A DNA stretch of 64,000 nucleotides from Rhizopus arrhizus (taxonomy: Eukaryota > Mucoromycota > Mucoromycetes > Mucorales > Rhizopodaceae), in contig JAKZZE010000008.1 of the NCBI GenBank assembly GCA_024220505.1, forward strand, positions 62,001 through 126,000. The letters run 5' to 3'. Positions 25,111 through 36,248 of this stretch are shown here, piece by piece. The position numbers and the translations under genes are program-made. The stretch's first letter is position 1. The number at the start of each line of letters is the position of its first letter. The notes under the pieces are model-generated. The model saw nothing but the letters and a program-made list of their open reading frames with translations. It did not search any database and had not been told where the DNA came from.

Positions 25111-25563
25111 TTAAATCATGGTTGTCACGGCAGCAGCGTGAGGTGTTATTTTTGGTCTACAATCATTGTATTGAATCAATATATTATCCATGTTATTATT
25201 GCTTTGTTGAATTGAAGAATAAACAACAACGGCAGCCACAGCAACCATGGAAACAGCTAATAGTGACTCATCAGGTTGCTGTTTGATCTGTTCTTTTATT
25301 GGTGTTTGCTCTGATCTTCTTAGTACAGGAGTACTTTCCTCCTTTATTGTTTCATCTGATAAAATGTTGTTTTTAACACGAATCTTTTTGTTGAGTACAT
25401 CTTCTGCCTTTGCCATTGTATTGGATAATAGCAACCTTTCACGAACAGAGTATTGGGGTCTTTTTCTTTTATCATCACGATCTAACTTCTTGATGGCTAA
25501 CGTATATGCTTTGTTGGCAATTTGTCTTGGAGATAAACACTTGTTCTTGTTTTGAGGCCACAT
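25111..25563 (-). CDS. Small hypothetical protein with C-terminal hydrophobic segment
   Basis: A 150-residue single-exon frame starting MWPQNKNKCLSPRQIANKAY. The first 75 residues are basic and helical (KKLDRDDKRKRPQYSVRERL), the middle is polar, and residues about 103-117 (LAVSMVAVAAVVVYS) are hydrophobic enough for a membrane segment. I do not recognise the family. The codon use is even and the frame is free of low-complexity runs, so I take it as real. It converges with the aminotransferase gene; about 100 bp separates the stops. The original 5' neighbour was probably the secreted-protein gene at 34.2 kb, before the 8.2-kb block arrived. Confidence 0.55.
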   Translation of the reverse strand: MWPQNKNKCLSPRQIANKAYTLAIKKLDRDDKRKRPQYSVRERLLLSNTMAKAEDVLNKKIRVKNNILSDETIKEESTPVLRRSEQTPIKEQIKQQPDESLLAVSMVAVAAVVVYSSIQQSNNNMDNILIQYNDCRPKITPHAAAVTTMI

Positions 25564-26158
25564 TTGGATTTATTGTGTAAGAATAATAGGAGGATGGAAT
25601 AATGAAGAGACGCTTGAAAATAAAATTGAATACGTTATAATACTTTTATCACTACTTCCCATCGATTAATTAATAATAGAGAAGAAGTATTTCTTGTTTT
25701 CTTGTTTTCGATTATGTTTTTTCTATTATTTGTTTATTTAATGAAAAGAAAATAAAATAGAATGAATTCATATGGGAGAATTTAAATAGGAAAAAGTAAG
25801 TCGGAGAAGGAAGCACATGAAATTTGTTTATACTCCTTACAATGAATGTATTATTCCCAAATCGAGTTATTACTCTATTTAAAAAAATGCCTCACAACAT
25901 GCGCAAATGGGCATAGAATAGAAAGAACAGGTTTTACAGTCATTCCAATGCCAAAGGGTGTTTTTTTTTAAAAAAAAAATTCGGCTAATAAAAAAATTCA
26001 AAAGGCAGGTTTTCAAAAACTGAAGGCGGTTTTATTTTCTCAAAGGGCAGCTTTTATTTGCTCAAAGTTCGCTATTTAACCTTATTTTAACGGTTTATCT
26101 TGAAAGAGAAGTAGTTTTTTTTTTTTTTTTTTTTTATTAATTAAGTGTTGAATAATAT
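25564..26158. other. Upstream region of the small gene and left edge of the accessory block
   Basis: About 600 bp without a gene. It holds the probable promoter of the small minus-strand gene, the left copy of a direct repeat (25841-25936), a T/A palindrome near 25960-25979 and a T run at 26116-26137. Confidence 0.5.
25841..25936 (+). repeat. Left direct repeat flanking the 8.2-kb accessory block
   Basis: Matches 34115-34202 in the same orientation, roughly 85-90 % by eye, with a 44-base identical core (25870-25913: ttattactctatttaaaaaa then atgcctcacaacatgcgcaa and atg). Copy 1 has a 3-base insertion near its start and a few substitutions. Confidence 0.8.
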
Positions 26159-27060
26159 TCAAATTGGCTCTCCATTTAAGCACTTTTCAAAAACGTTTAC
26201 AGAGTGTTGGACAAATGCTTTGAGATGCTTGGAGAGAAACAGAGTTACAAGCTTCGGCAATTCCTGTAACCAAACTATCAGTTTCTTTGAACTAGCTACG
26301 CTTGTCTTTTTTTCTTAACAATCGCCTAAAGCTCTTCAATTGGGTTGAGCTCTGTAGAGTAGGCAGGAAGATAAATACACCTATACCCTCTTTTAGTTAT
26401 AAGCTCGTCTATTTATTTAGCGGTGTGAATGGGCGCATTGTCCATAACTAAGTAATGGTCCTTCAATTCAAGAAAAACAGTCTAGTTCGTTCATAGTTTT
26501 GACAAGAAACTTAAGATAATGTCCAGTAACAGTACCTCTCGAAGCAGATTTCCGTTTACTAGTGGGTGCTTTTCTTTTGCGATTGCCATAATCAATTTTA
26601 ATGCGCTTTGACTACTCTTCTTGGGATTTCAAAGCTCCATGGACACAACAGATTTAGCCGAAATAGCACCTAATATCGTGTGAGCTACCGCTCTTGTAGA
26701 TGGAGTAGATACAACAGCAGGAGTTCCTTTTAAAGACCATCCGTCTGAAAGCCTCATATTGATACTAAAACCAGATTCATCGACAAAAATACAGTTCTCA
26801 AGGCAATTCATATCTGTTATACTCCATTTTAAAACCCAAGTCAATCGATCAGCAAACTTTGTAGTGGCTGGTTGAGTTGTCAATTTTTTGAATGAAAGAT
26901 TGCATTCAACCTTCAAGGAATTATGAACAGTATTCTTTTTTAAACTTAAAGCTGTGAAACTTCAAGTAAGGGAATCTATTGTATCAACCAATTGTGCTTG
27001 CTGGTTACCGTCATAAAAGTTCATGAGGTGAGCTTTACGCTCTTTTTCTAGCTGAGGTTT
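26159..27060 (-). pseudogene. IS630/Tc1-type transposase relic
   Basis: Broken transposase readable on the minus strand through stops and shifts. All three catalytic blocks survive: CIFVDESGFSINMR (first Asp), HYLVMDNAPIHTAK (second Asp) and LPAYSTELNPIEEL (Glu). The N-terminal part (about 26950-27060) carries FYDGNQQAQLVDTIDSL, a helix-turn-helix-like segment. The C-terminus ends NVFEKCLNGEPI before the stop at 26159. Same superfamily as the 8.7-kb element and the 39.5-kb relic but clearly a different subfamily. I found no matching terminal repeats. Confidence 0.75.
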
Positions 27061-27189
27061 CGGTCTATTTACAAAGTTTGCTGTTTGTTGGTAGCTCATC
27101 TTTAAGAAGATCTATAATTTTCTTAAACTGTTTTTCAGAAGTGAAACAAATTGTCGTCAAAGTATTCAACTGGGAAATGCTAGCATCAG

Positions 27190-27880
27190 CCTATTTGTTT
27201 CATTTTTGGTAATGGTATATAGTTCAGTGACCATCGGGTCATCATAAAAATCCAAAACCATGATGTTTCTTTGTTGGCTACCAAAGAAGTACTGCATTAT
27301 TGTAATAGGATCCATATGATTAGAGATTTTGCTGTTTGAGGTAGGATTGATAATCTTATTAGAGATTAAATAGCAGTTTTTTTGCCCAGCGGTAACATAT
27401 TGTTACAAACATATTCACTTTTGTTTTTGATTGTTCAAATGTATCTATAACAGCTTGACATACTTTATCTATACAGAATACCAAAATAAATGGGTAGCAT
27501 TTATATCGCATGAAAATATTGACGAAGTAAGTTATTAGTCTGGCCATGAAGTTTTGATCAACCTGTTTTTGTACTTCAATTAATACAGGTGGGAAGCTAC
27601 TTGAAATGGAGAGGCGTGGAACATAAAGGGCATTACTTCTCATGCTGCTTGACCATTCAGTATTATCATTGATATAGGTGCCAGGTGCGACATCCAAAAG
27701 AGGTTTCATGATTTGATCTACAACAGTTGAGTTAGACAAAACAATTTTACTGAGTTTGTCATCACTAAAACAATAATCTGATGGTATTTTAAATAAGAGA
27801 TCTTCAGGTACTATAGGAAAAGACGCAAGCTTTAGTTTATGCATTAGTCTAAGCACATATTACATAATAGTTTGCTTTGC
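27190..27880 (-). pseudogene. Relic of a PD-(D/E)XK-nuclease-like repeated protein
   Basis: The frame reads LKLASFPIVPEDLLFK and onward to FPPVLIEVQKQVDQNFMARL, then ITYFVNIFMRYKCYPFILVF and YRWAKK. The stretch VLIEVQ after a block of strands resembles the E-x-Q core of PD-(D/E)XK nucleases of the Rpn/transposase-associated kind. A shift in a run of seven A (about 27371-27377) then moves the reading to another frame that continues sensibly (ISNHMDPITIMQYFFGSQQR, LDFYDDPMVTELYTITK). Shift plus the early stop at 27359 make it a pseudogene. The Asp expected before the strand ALYVPRL reads Asn here. Assignment is tentative. Confidence 0.45.
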
Positions 27881-28058
27881 ATTTGATTATAATTCGTGAC
27901 AGAAAACAGAGTGAAAGAGTATTACGGGTATTACACCTATAGTTTTTCTTTAATCAATCGTTAGATAAACATGAAATTTGAGTTGGAACGGATTTTTATT
28001 ACTTTAAATAAAATACTAATGACTTGTCAGCAACCTATGTTAATTGATAGTAAAGTAA

Positions 28059-28253
28059 TTATTTTAGATTCGGAAGACACCTATCCCAGTAAGACTTTGC
28101 ATGTTTTATCCAGTCCATATAATCTTTTACAGTGACAGTTTGGCACGCTTCTGCAATATGAAGTGTCGATTCGTCGTTCTTTGCTAAAGGGTTTCTTCTT
28201 ATTGTTAAGCTTGATTTTGGACGAACACTCTTCAATCCAATTGTTGTAAGCAC
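28059..28253 (-). pseudogene. C-terminal fragment of an IS630-type transposase
   Basis: Sixty-four codons ending DWIKHAKSYWDRCLPNLK. This tail and the preceding HIAEACQTVTVKDYM align with the C-terminus of the 8.7-kb element's transposase (IIESCSKVTLKVCRG...GFFERCLAT). No catalytic core remains next to it. Confidence 0.5.
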
Positions 28254-29005
28254 ATTATATTTTTACATAAAATCTACAAAAACCTACATTAAATATAATA
28301 CATTTAAAAGTTAGAAATGAAATGCACTTAAAATGAGAAGACATATGTAAAAGAATATTATTGTTAATAACTTATGTCCCGCTGAATTAAACATAAACAT
28401 CTTGATCCATGATTTAAGGGATAACATTATTAAAATGTATAATATTTAGCATGAAAAGGACTTACATAGACGATGCTATTATCAAGTGGCAACACATAAT
28501 AAATATGAAGGATTGCCTAGAATGAAATGAGAAGCCTTTTTAGAATATTACACAGAAAGCTTGAAAAAGGTTTAAAGAAGTAATTTCTTTTAAAGATCAT
28601 AGCCGCTTCCACATATAGTAACACGTTTGAATAATTTTATAGTATTCCACATGAAATATAACGTTAGCATATAATATATGTGTTTAATAGTTCTCTTGTC
28701 AAACATACACTTCCTTTAATATGGGATCACCAAAGTCCGGACTAAATCAATTGATCTTAATTCACATAATCTCTTATATTCGATAATTCAAAATAATATA
28801 TATAGTTTGATATTTTAGACAGTAAATTTGTCCTTTCAGCTTTTAATGACTATATCTTTATTCTAATAAACTTATCGAAAGCCTAAGGGTTTTTCATCAA
28901 CTCGCTAGTTTATTCTTATTTATTTTACCTATCAACTTTACCTTAGCTACACAACACGGGTTGAAAAACGATGAATATGGTGGCATAAATATCATAAGGA
29001 AAAAA
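28254..29005. other. AT-rich gap in the accessory block
   Basis: About 750 bp with stops in every frame and no recognisable motif. Confidence 0.5.
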
Positions 29006-30990
29006 TTATAAATCCTTTTTAGTTTTATTAATAATAGTATCTTGTTGACTGTGAATCTCTTTTTTCAAACCAGATGTCATGATTTTAAGTGCAATGTCAT
29101 TTGCAACTGTTTCATTATAAAGTGAGAGGAAAAAGCAAGGTACTTTGATCTGTACAGAGCTAAGAATATGAATCAAAAATCCTACAGGACTATCATCTTT
29201 AATCTTTTTCAAAACATCAGACATCTTGGCCAAGTTTTCTGGTATTGTACTGGCAGCTTTCATATTTGTTTTGAAGAAAGGCAAACGGATTACAAGAGAT
29301 CAAAAGGCTTCCAAATCATCATGTTTTATTGCCTTTGGAGACGAAATTAAACACAGAACAACAGGGCTAAAATGATGATTATTGAGTTTCTTAAACTTCT
29401 GACTAGCATGACACATTAGCTCAACAGGTGAAATAGGGTAAAAATCTTTCGTAAAAGATCGTGCACAATAAAATCCTCATAGTTGATGAGAGCGACGTTT
29501 TATATACTGATTCAATAGACGCTTGGTAGAAATGAATTCTGAAGCAAGAGCAGGTACCTTGATACATGTGGTAATGTCTTCATCCAGTTTGAACTTGTCC
29601 ATTGAAGATCCTAAAAATGAGGTAATTGGCCCATGCCTATGAATATATCCACCAGCTACCAATAACTCGTAATGACTAGAAAATACTGAAACTTCCATAA
29701 ACTGTTTATCCGTGTATGTTTTGCGAGATACCTTAGCAGTGGCTACTCGTTCAATTCTGTTCAAGGAATGGGCACGATCGTCATGATACTTGTAATTATG
29801 GTAGAATACATCAAAGATTGGACTAATAACGAGAATCCATTGAAGTTGATGATACAGCTTAGGAATTGTTGGATTTGAGAAGATGCTTCATCAACATCGC
29901 AAGTAAAGAACCTTGAAACACTTATAGTATTTGTGTACATAGTGATATGCCTGATAGTGGTGAAAGGGTTTTCTACATTGTTGTTTGCGGTTGACGGGCT
30001 AGAATCTGATATATGTAGTAGGTGTTCTAATAGAAAATTCTGTCTTGATTGTATATCTTTGGAAGTCGCAGCATAACGAATACATATTCAGAACGTTTTC
30101 TCTTAATGAGATTCGATCTGCTCTGCTTCATTTTGTACACTTTGTGTTTTTCATCATATGCCTTAGTGAGCGTGTAAATGATATTGTTGACCTCCTCTGA
30201 TTTACAAGAAGTATATCCAAAGTCATTGAAGTATTTTAAGTATAAAAATAAGGACAAAGAAGAATTAGCGAGACCGAACAATAATTCTAACGTCGAATAC
30301 TTCCATTAAAAAAGATTTTGAGGCTTTTTACGTTGGTTTGAGCAAGGCCTGAGATTAGATGGCAAAAGGTAGTTACGACCGATACGATTTGACATAAGAC
30401 ACATTTCATAGTAATAAACTGCCTAGATACTAACTGAAACATAGTATTCAAGGCAGTTACTAATTATCAGAATCCATTCTTATTCAAACACATTTGAGAA
30501 GATTTAGCCCAAAACAATAAGGCTGTATCTTATTGACATATCAAAACATGACAATCATTCCTTTCTTTAAAGCTGTGTTACATATCTTTTTGATTGTTGT
30601 CAAGTTGTTCAAGTCATTAAAATTGATGCCAATGACAAAGCGGCTTGTCAAATAATTTATGATACAGTTGAAGACGGCCTCCTCGGTAGAAATACTGCAG
30701 TCAATGTGTGCTACCTTTGCCATTGTTGAAGGAACTATGAAATTTTCAAAACCGAAATCGGCGTTAATATGGAAAGAGAGGTTGATTGCCTGTTTCTTTC
30801 CAATGTAGTTGAACTGTTGGTATACTAATGATAAAGACATGGCATCGTTCCAACTGAATGCATGATAAAACAGACCTGCGATAAAATCATCGACCAAGCT
30901 AATAGATGGTGGACCATCGATTTTAATATGAAAGAAGAGTGCTACAGCAGCCTTAATACGAAATGTGTGGGCTTATAACCATCGTCTTCG
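29006..30990 (-). pseudogene. Large decayed gene of unknown function
   Basis: Five coding-like pieces follow one another on the minus strand, broken by stops and shifts: 30990-30541 (IKIDGPPSISLVDDFIAGLF, FHINADFGFENFIVPSTMAK, RFVIGINFNDLNNLTTIKK), 30281-30027, 30020-29766 (ISDSSPSTANNNVENPFTTI, FFTCDVDEASSQIQQFLSC), 29764-29477 and 29460-29006 (DFYPISPVELMCHASQKFKK, FSPVVLCLISSPKAIKHDD). Together they would code for more than 600 residues. I do not recognise the family. It sits among mobile-element relics, so it may be mobile or a captured host gene. Confidence 0.45.
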
Positions 30991-31579
30991 TTACACTTTT
31001 AAAACAAGGATTTTAGGTAATAATGCGTTTACAAGTTCCGTGCATCATAAACTCGTACTATGACAAAGTCTGGACTCATGCATCTCCTTAAAATCAAATT
31101 ATAAACAATCAACCAGATTGCCGTCATATTTTTTCTATGATTTACACGAATATGTAGGCTATGTGAATTATGACGAACCTTTTTTCAATCTGACAGCTTT
31201 GTCAGATCCTTATGCAAATTAGAGTAATAAAATTGATTAGTTCTCTTCGTTAATATATCACTATGAGGCTCTCCAAACATAAAATGGCTACATGAAAGAA
31301 TGTGGTAATTAGAGTTGATATCATTGGATAGCCAACTTTCCGTCTTTAAGGAGTTGATGTATACAAACAGTTTTAGTATATGATTCCCACATATTTGTTA
31401 TACATCCTTTTTTGACAATTATATTTTAGTAAAAGATATATCTTACAGTCAAAGTCTCATTATAAATAGATTGAGATATAACTTGTAGTAATTTTAAACG
31501 CTGGTATGCGAAAATCCAACAATAATCTTAGTTTATTGATCTGCATTCATGTTGATGCGACACATGAATTGCATAAAAC

Positions 31580-34100
31580 CACATCATTAAATGAAAAACA
31601 TGGTGAGCAAAGCTTTACTCTAAATTTAAGCTTGCAAAGCTTCCGAAAACACGGCAGAAATCAACTGCCGTCCTCTTGCCCAAAAAAAGGTGACCGAAAC
31701 CAACTGAAAAACTAGCGAACTATTTCGTTAATTTGCATGGATGCAAAAGTTTTCACTCGACTTTTGGTAACAAAGGTGAATGGTATTCACCCTCATCTCA
31801 TTGATCAGCACCAAACTGGTTTCATGCCGCGTCGATTCATTGCAGACAACGACACTTGTATTTATCTTGTGATGGATCTCACTCAGAGTTTCAAACTCAC
31901 CGTTATTGCACTCCTTTTGGACCAAGAAAAAGCTTATGGTAGAGTACATCCAGATTACTTGCGTGCTTGCCTGGGTCGTTTTGGCATCCCCTCTACGCTT
32001 GTCTCCTGTATCCTCTCTCTGCTTTTTCAATCGACACTTGGCGTCAATGTTAACGGCTTTTTGCCTGATTCTATTCCACAAGATCACGGACTGAGACAGG
32101 ATAATCCACTCTCTCCATTACTGCTCAATATTGCTATCGAATCTCTCCTGCGGTCTGTATTGTCTTCTCTGCTGCTTCCAGGTTTTTCTACAATCACGTG
32201 ACTGGGCATTTCCATCCTCAATTGTCACGTTCAACAAAATTTAAAGCATTAGCTTACGCAGACAATGTCTTAGTATTTATGAATCGTCCATCCGAACTAC
32301 ATACATTGCTGTCTTTACTACCCCAATATGGACGAGCATCTAACGCACGATTCAACTGCAATAAAATGTTATCTGTTTCACTCTCTGGAGAAAAAACAGC
32401 AAGATTGGATTCAAATGTTTCAGAGTGATGGTACTTCCTTATGGCATGATAAATACAACCTGGAGGCAGCCATATATTTAGGCTACCCGCTTACCAGCAA
32501 CTCGACTCAACTGTCTAATTATCTGGATAATATTGTGATCAAACTTAACAGCAGGCTAGCATATTTTCACAGAGAAACATTTTCATACTCCGTTGTAGCT
32601 TGATTTCAAGCAGTTTGATCATTGGCTGCATATAGTACAGCCTACAATTACTTGCACCTCCTATTCATTTTTTCAACCAAACACGCCCACTGATCACACA
32701 ATTTCTATCTCAAAAAAACTTTTCCTATGGTTAGCTTTCCAAAATTGTTGCCGTACTCGTAACGAAGGAGGTCTCGCAGTATTAGACCCTACTACACAGC
32801 ATTTTGTTTTGTAAATTCGATGGCCCAAACCCATTCTCATATCCATGGACTTTTCAACAGTTAATGATTCCTTTGCAACAGATTTTATACAATATTATCT
32901 CCGTGTGATGACTAACTCACCATCACCAGTTCTTCCTTTGGTTTTCGCAGAGGAACGCAATGTTTTAGTGAACAATATAGGATGCTTCAGATCGAGTTCT
33001 AAGACATTTGATACAGTAGACTTTGATATCCATTGGTCGGATCTCAACATCAGCACAGCAATCTAGCTGCCTATTTCTTGAATTTGCCTCGTGCTTCGAG
33101 CGTTACCCATTAATGATACTTACGCCAAGTTGAATGCTCTGTTAGTCACAGACGTTTATCAGTTTAACCCAAGCCAAGGTAAGTTGAGCCCGGTCAGACA
33201 CAATCGTTCTAACAGATTACGTTTTTGAATACAAAAATATTTGGATGCCATACAACTAGGACAACTTGTCGATGCTGATTTCTTTGTTAAGTTCAAAATG
33301 CTAACTCCAATACCCACAGGAGGATTCCCTAATAGTTTCGGTTTTGTTCGTCCAGAATCGTATTTCCAAGCTTTGATTGGACCACATCTGCACGGTGGCA
33401 CTGTGGATTGAGCTGAACACCAAATGGTTTCGCAATAGCGATTTGCTCTCTCTACAGAACCTTCCAAGTGATTATCCTCGAGCTAGGAAAACTTCTTAGA
33501 ACGCCTTCTGGCCTTCATCATGCCTCATCAAGCTTGCACTATTCTTTGGAGTATTTATTACAAAAAACTACCTTGTCGCTCGCCCTTAACCGCCTCATTC
33601 TTCAGTGCTTTGTGGACAATGACTGTCTCTTATGTGGTGCCATTGAGAATGATGAACATTTCCTCTGGTCATGTCCTCTAAAGCAGCCTACTTGAGAAAG
33701 GCTCCTATCAAGATTTTTACCACTCCCATCTATATTTAATTTTAGAACATTCGCCCTTCCGCCCAGTACCACTCTAAAACTGCCTCCTTGCTGGAGTTTC
33801 GACTTAAAAACTTTTATTAAATGCTGCATTCCCATTCTTTGGCGCTTACACTGGATATTTGTGTTAGATGACGCCCCTTTTTGGCCAAGTGAAGTGGCAG
33901 CCAAAACGTCCCCAATACTAAGACTTATTGACAACGAGAATGGACTATAACATCAAAACAAACTCCTCCACTACTTTGCAACGTATCTATGTAACTTTCT
34001 CTATTCCCTATGTCCTTCTTTACTTGTAAGATTTGATATGTAATTTTAACAATGCCCTTCATTGTGCGACCCACGAATAAACACCTTATATATATAAACA
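31580..34100 (+). pseudogene. LINE reverse-transcriptase relic, 5'-truncated
   Basis: Reverse-transcriptase blocks are readable across several frames: DAKVFTRLL, HQTGFMPRRFIADNDTCIY, LLLDQEKAYGRVHPDYLRA, GLRQDNPLSPLLLNIAIESL, LAYADNVLVFM, and a C-terminal CLLCGAIENDEHFLWSCPLK zinc-type motif (33630-33690). The catalytic YADD has become YADN and the GDPLSP motif reads DNPLSP. At least two frameshifts are present. It resembles the LINE at the right end of the window (same FIADN, LLLDQEKAYDRVHPDYLR and NVNGF blocks), so it is an older copy of a related family. No endonuclease part is left. Confidence 0.8.
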
Positions 34101-34114
34101 CCCTTTGGAGTTGG

Positions 34115-34202
34115 AATGAATGTATTCCCAAACCGAATTATTACTCTATTTAAAAAAATGCCTCACAACATGCGCAAATGAATATATAAAGAACGGGTTT
34201 TA
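34115..34202 (+). repeat. Right direct repeat flanking the 8.2-kb accessory block
   Basis: Second copy of 25841-25936. It ends 6 bp before the stop codon of the minus-strand secreted-protein gene, so it lies in that gene's 3' untranslated region. Confidence 0.8.
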
Positions 34203-34208
34203 TTTCAA

Positions 34209-34815
34209 TCAACATTCTTGTCGATGACGATGATGACTTCCTTTCCCAACAGCAGCACTATCCGTCATGTTATTCACAAAAATATTTATTGGCACTGATA
34301 TTGAAGACTGTTGAGGTCCCAAAGGTATATTTGTTGTACTATTGCTTGGTTCAGCGTAAATGGGTTGAAATAAAAGATAAAAGTTCCACTGATCAAGTTG
34401 GTATCGCTTAAAAAAACGGCAATTAGGTAGTCTCCATACATGATCATAAACTATATCTTTTGTACTAATTGAGTCTGTAATAAGTCCCTTTGCGGCTGTG
34501 AACTGAATCATATGTTGGCTATCATTTTTAGCAGTCCATTGGAAATAGACATCGAGTGAATTTGGATAATTTGGAGTGTATCCCAAAACTACCTGTTGTT
34601 GTTGTTGTTGTTGGGAATCTATAAATAAGGAGCTGTTGAATAAATAGCTAGCATTGCATAAATATTTTACTAGTAAAAATAGCATTCATTGTATAATTAA
34701 AAGTCAACAAGTGACCTGGAGTCACTGATTGATTAGGAGTTGGACTTGTAAGGGTCAAGAGATCTTTAGCCAACACAAAAGTTATAAATACTAGAATTGT
34801 TATTAAAGAAATCAT
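34209..34815 (-). CDS. Secreted protein, Kre9/KNH-like N-terminal domain
   Basis: Two exons (34671-34815 and 34209-34618; intron of 52 nt) give 184 residues. The start ISLITILVFITFVLA is a clear signal peptide. Next comes KDLLTLTSPTPNQSVTPGHL, the opening of the fungal Ser/Thr-rich, Kre9/KNH-like beta-sandwich domain found in cell-wall proteins. A seven-Gln run sits at the exon junction. There are several N-glycosylation sequons (NDS, NST, NMT). The C-terminus is His/Arg-rich (SHHRHRQEC) with no hydrophobic tail, so I see no GPI signal. The acceptor at 34619 was chosen because it removes the stop and joins FTN to SQQQ in frame. A role in cell-wall assembly is inference. Confidence 0.65.
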
Positions 34816-34921
34816 AAAGAGAAAATAAAAAAAAGATGGCCATTTTTTTTATTTCTCATTCTACATATATTTATAGTGTATATGCGCAAATTAAGGAGTG
34901 AAAAGGGAGCAGCAAGGAGAG

Positions 34922-36248
34922 CTAATAAGGAACATGTGCTTGTAAAAAACCAAGCATAGCAATGGATTCACCAAAATAAGTACATTCATTATCTTCATCA
35001 ATATACCTCATCACTTGGTCTAATTGTTGACGCCAATCAAGCACCCAAAACAAGAAGCTCACAGGTGCAGTAAAAGCCATGTCGCTGTAATCTGCATAGG
35101 GCTGTCCATTCAAATGATAACCAGCTCGAATAGGACAATCACCAGAATTCCTACTTAATTGATGGGCAAAAAAATTGGCTTGGGTTTCAAGTAATTGTCG
35201 AATACGAGGATCCTTTGACAGCATATAATAATGGCCCAATCGCCAAGGTACACGACATGAGTTCCAGTTGTAATCTGGGTCATGCTTACTCTCAAGTACT
35301 TCTTTATGAACTGGATTGTATGCTCTTGTTCTGGGGTCAAGAGTTAAAAAATCAGCTATTAGTCCCGTTTGAGGATTCATTGCAAGCTGTCCTTGGCAAG
35401 TGTCTACAATCGCATTCACTACATTTCCCCATATTTGTTGACGCTCCGTATCTTCCTATATCATATCTTTTCTGTAAATCAACGTCTCTACCAATATTGT
35501 CCAGTTGAAAACAAAAACTTACATAATAAAATAGTAAATAGCCACTGAGAATGAAATCACTAGGTCGCGTTAGTGCAAAAGCCTCATCTCCAGGGTCTGC
35601 CCAGTCACCAATCAGTGGCATATAGGTCTCATGGTTAAAGCAATGGTCCCAGATGGAACGAGCAAGACTGACAGCAGCCGCTCGATAATCAATTTCTCCT
35701 TGTGCACCACCTCTTCCCCATACCTTGGCTGCCAAGAAAAGGGCTGTAGCGATGTCTACATCTCCGTCTGTTGCACAATGGTCTCCGCCTTCATCACCCG
35801 GTACAAATTGTCCGTGAGAGGTTGTCTTTTGTTGCCATCTAAGTTTTTATTTTTAGACATTGTGTGTATACATAACACTATTTATATATTCTTTACTGCA
35901 TTAAACCTTTATGATTTTTCCATTGGTTGAAATAACGATAAAGTCCATCAAAATCTTGTTGGTTACGCTTCAAAACAGATATAAGCATACCATATCCTAA
36001 ATATATTTGTCAAGCAAATTGTATAAGCTTATGTTTCTTTTTATTTTATTTTACCATGTGCTTCAGAACATGTTTGCTCTGCGGCTTTTTCACTGGGTTC
36101 TTTATAATAAATAAAATATCCATCTCCATAAGACCTTAAATATCTACATGTCTTTTATTAAAAACTATAATTGGGATTCTTTTTTTTGTTTTGTTTTTGT
36201 TTACTTGGATCTCCATTTCGCGTAAGCTTCTTCTATACTTTTTCCCAT
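34922..36248 (-). CDS. Glycoside hydrolase family 8 enzyme (chitosanase/endoglucanase type)
   Basis: GH8 enzymes cleave beta-1,4 glucan, chitosan or xylan by inversion. Five exons (36205-36248, 36055-36143, 35897-35996, 35523-35838, 34922-35454) give 360 residues with an (alpha/alpha)6 barrel pattern. Hallmarks: CSEAHGYGMLISV (Glu42 is the expected general acid), DGDVDIATALFLAAKVWG, IGDWADPGDEAFALTRPSDF, WNSCRVPWRLGHYYM and a C-terminal YADYSDMAFTAPV. The chain starts MGKSIEEAYAKWRSKYLRSY, already inside the catalytic fold, and I see no signal peptide, although an upstream coding exon cannot be excluded. GH8 is mainly bacterial, so ancient transfer is possible. Chitosanase activity would fit a chitosan-walled fungus but is not shown by the sequence. 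Confidence 0.88.

Noticed and set aside
25932..25950. TACAGTCATTCC as a possible left end of a Tc1 element
   Set aside because: No matching inverted end was found downstream of the IS630 relic at 26.2-27.1 kb.
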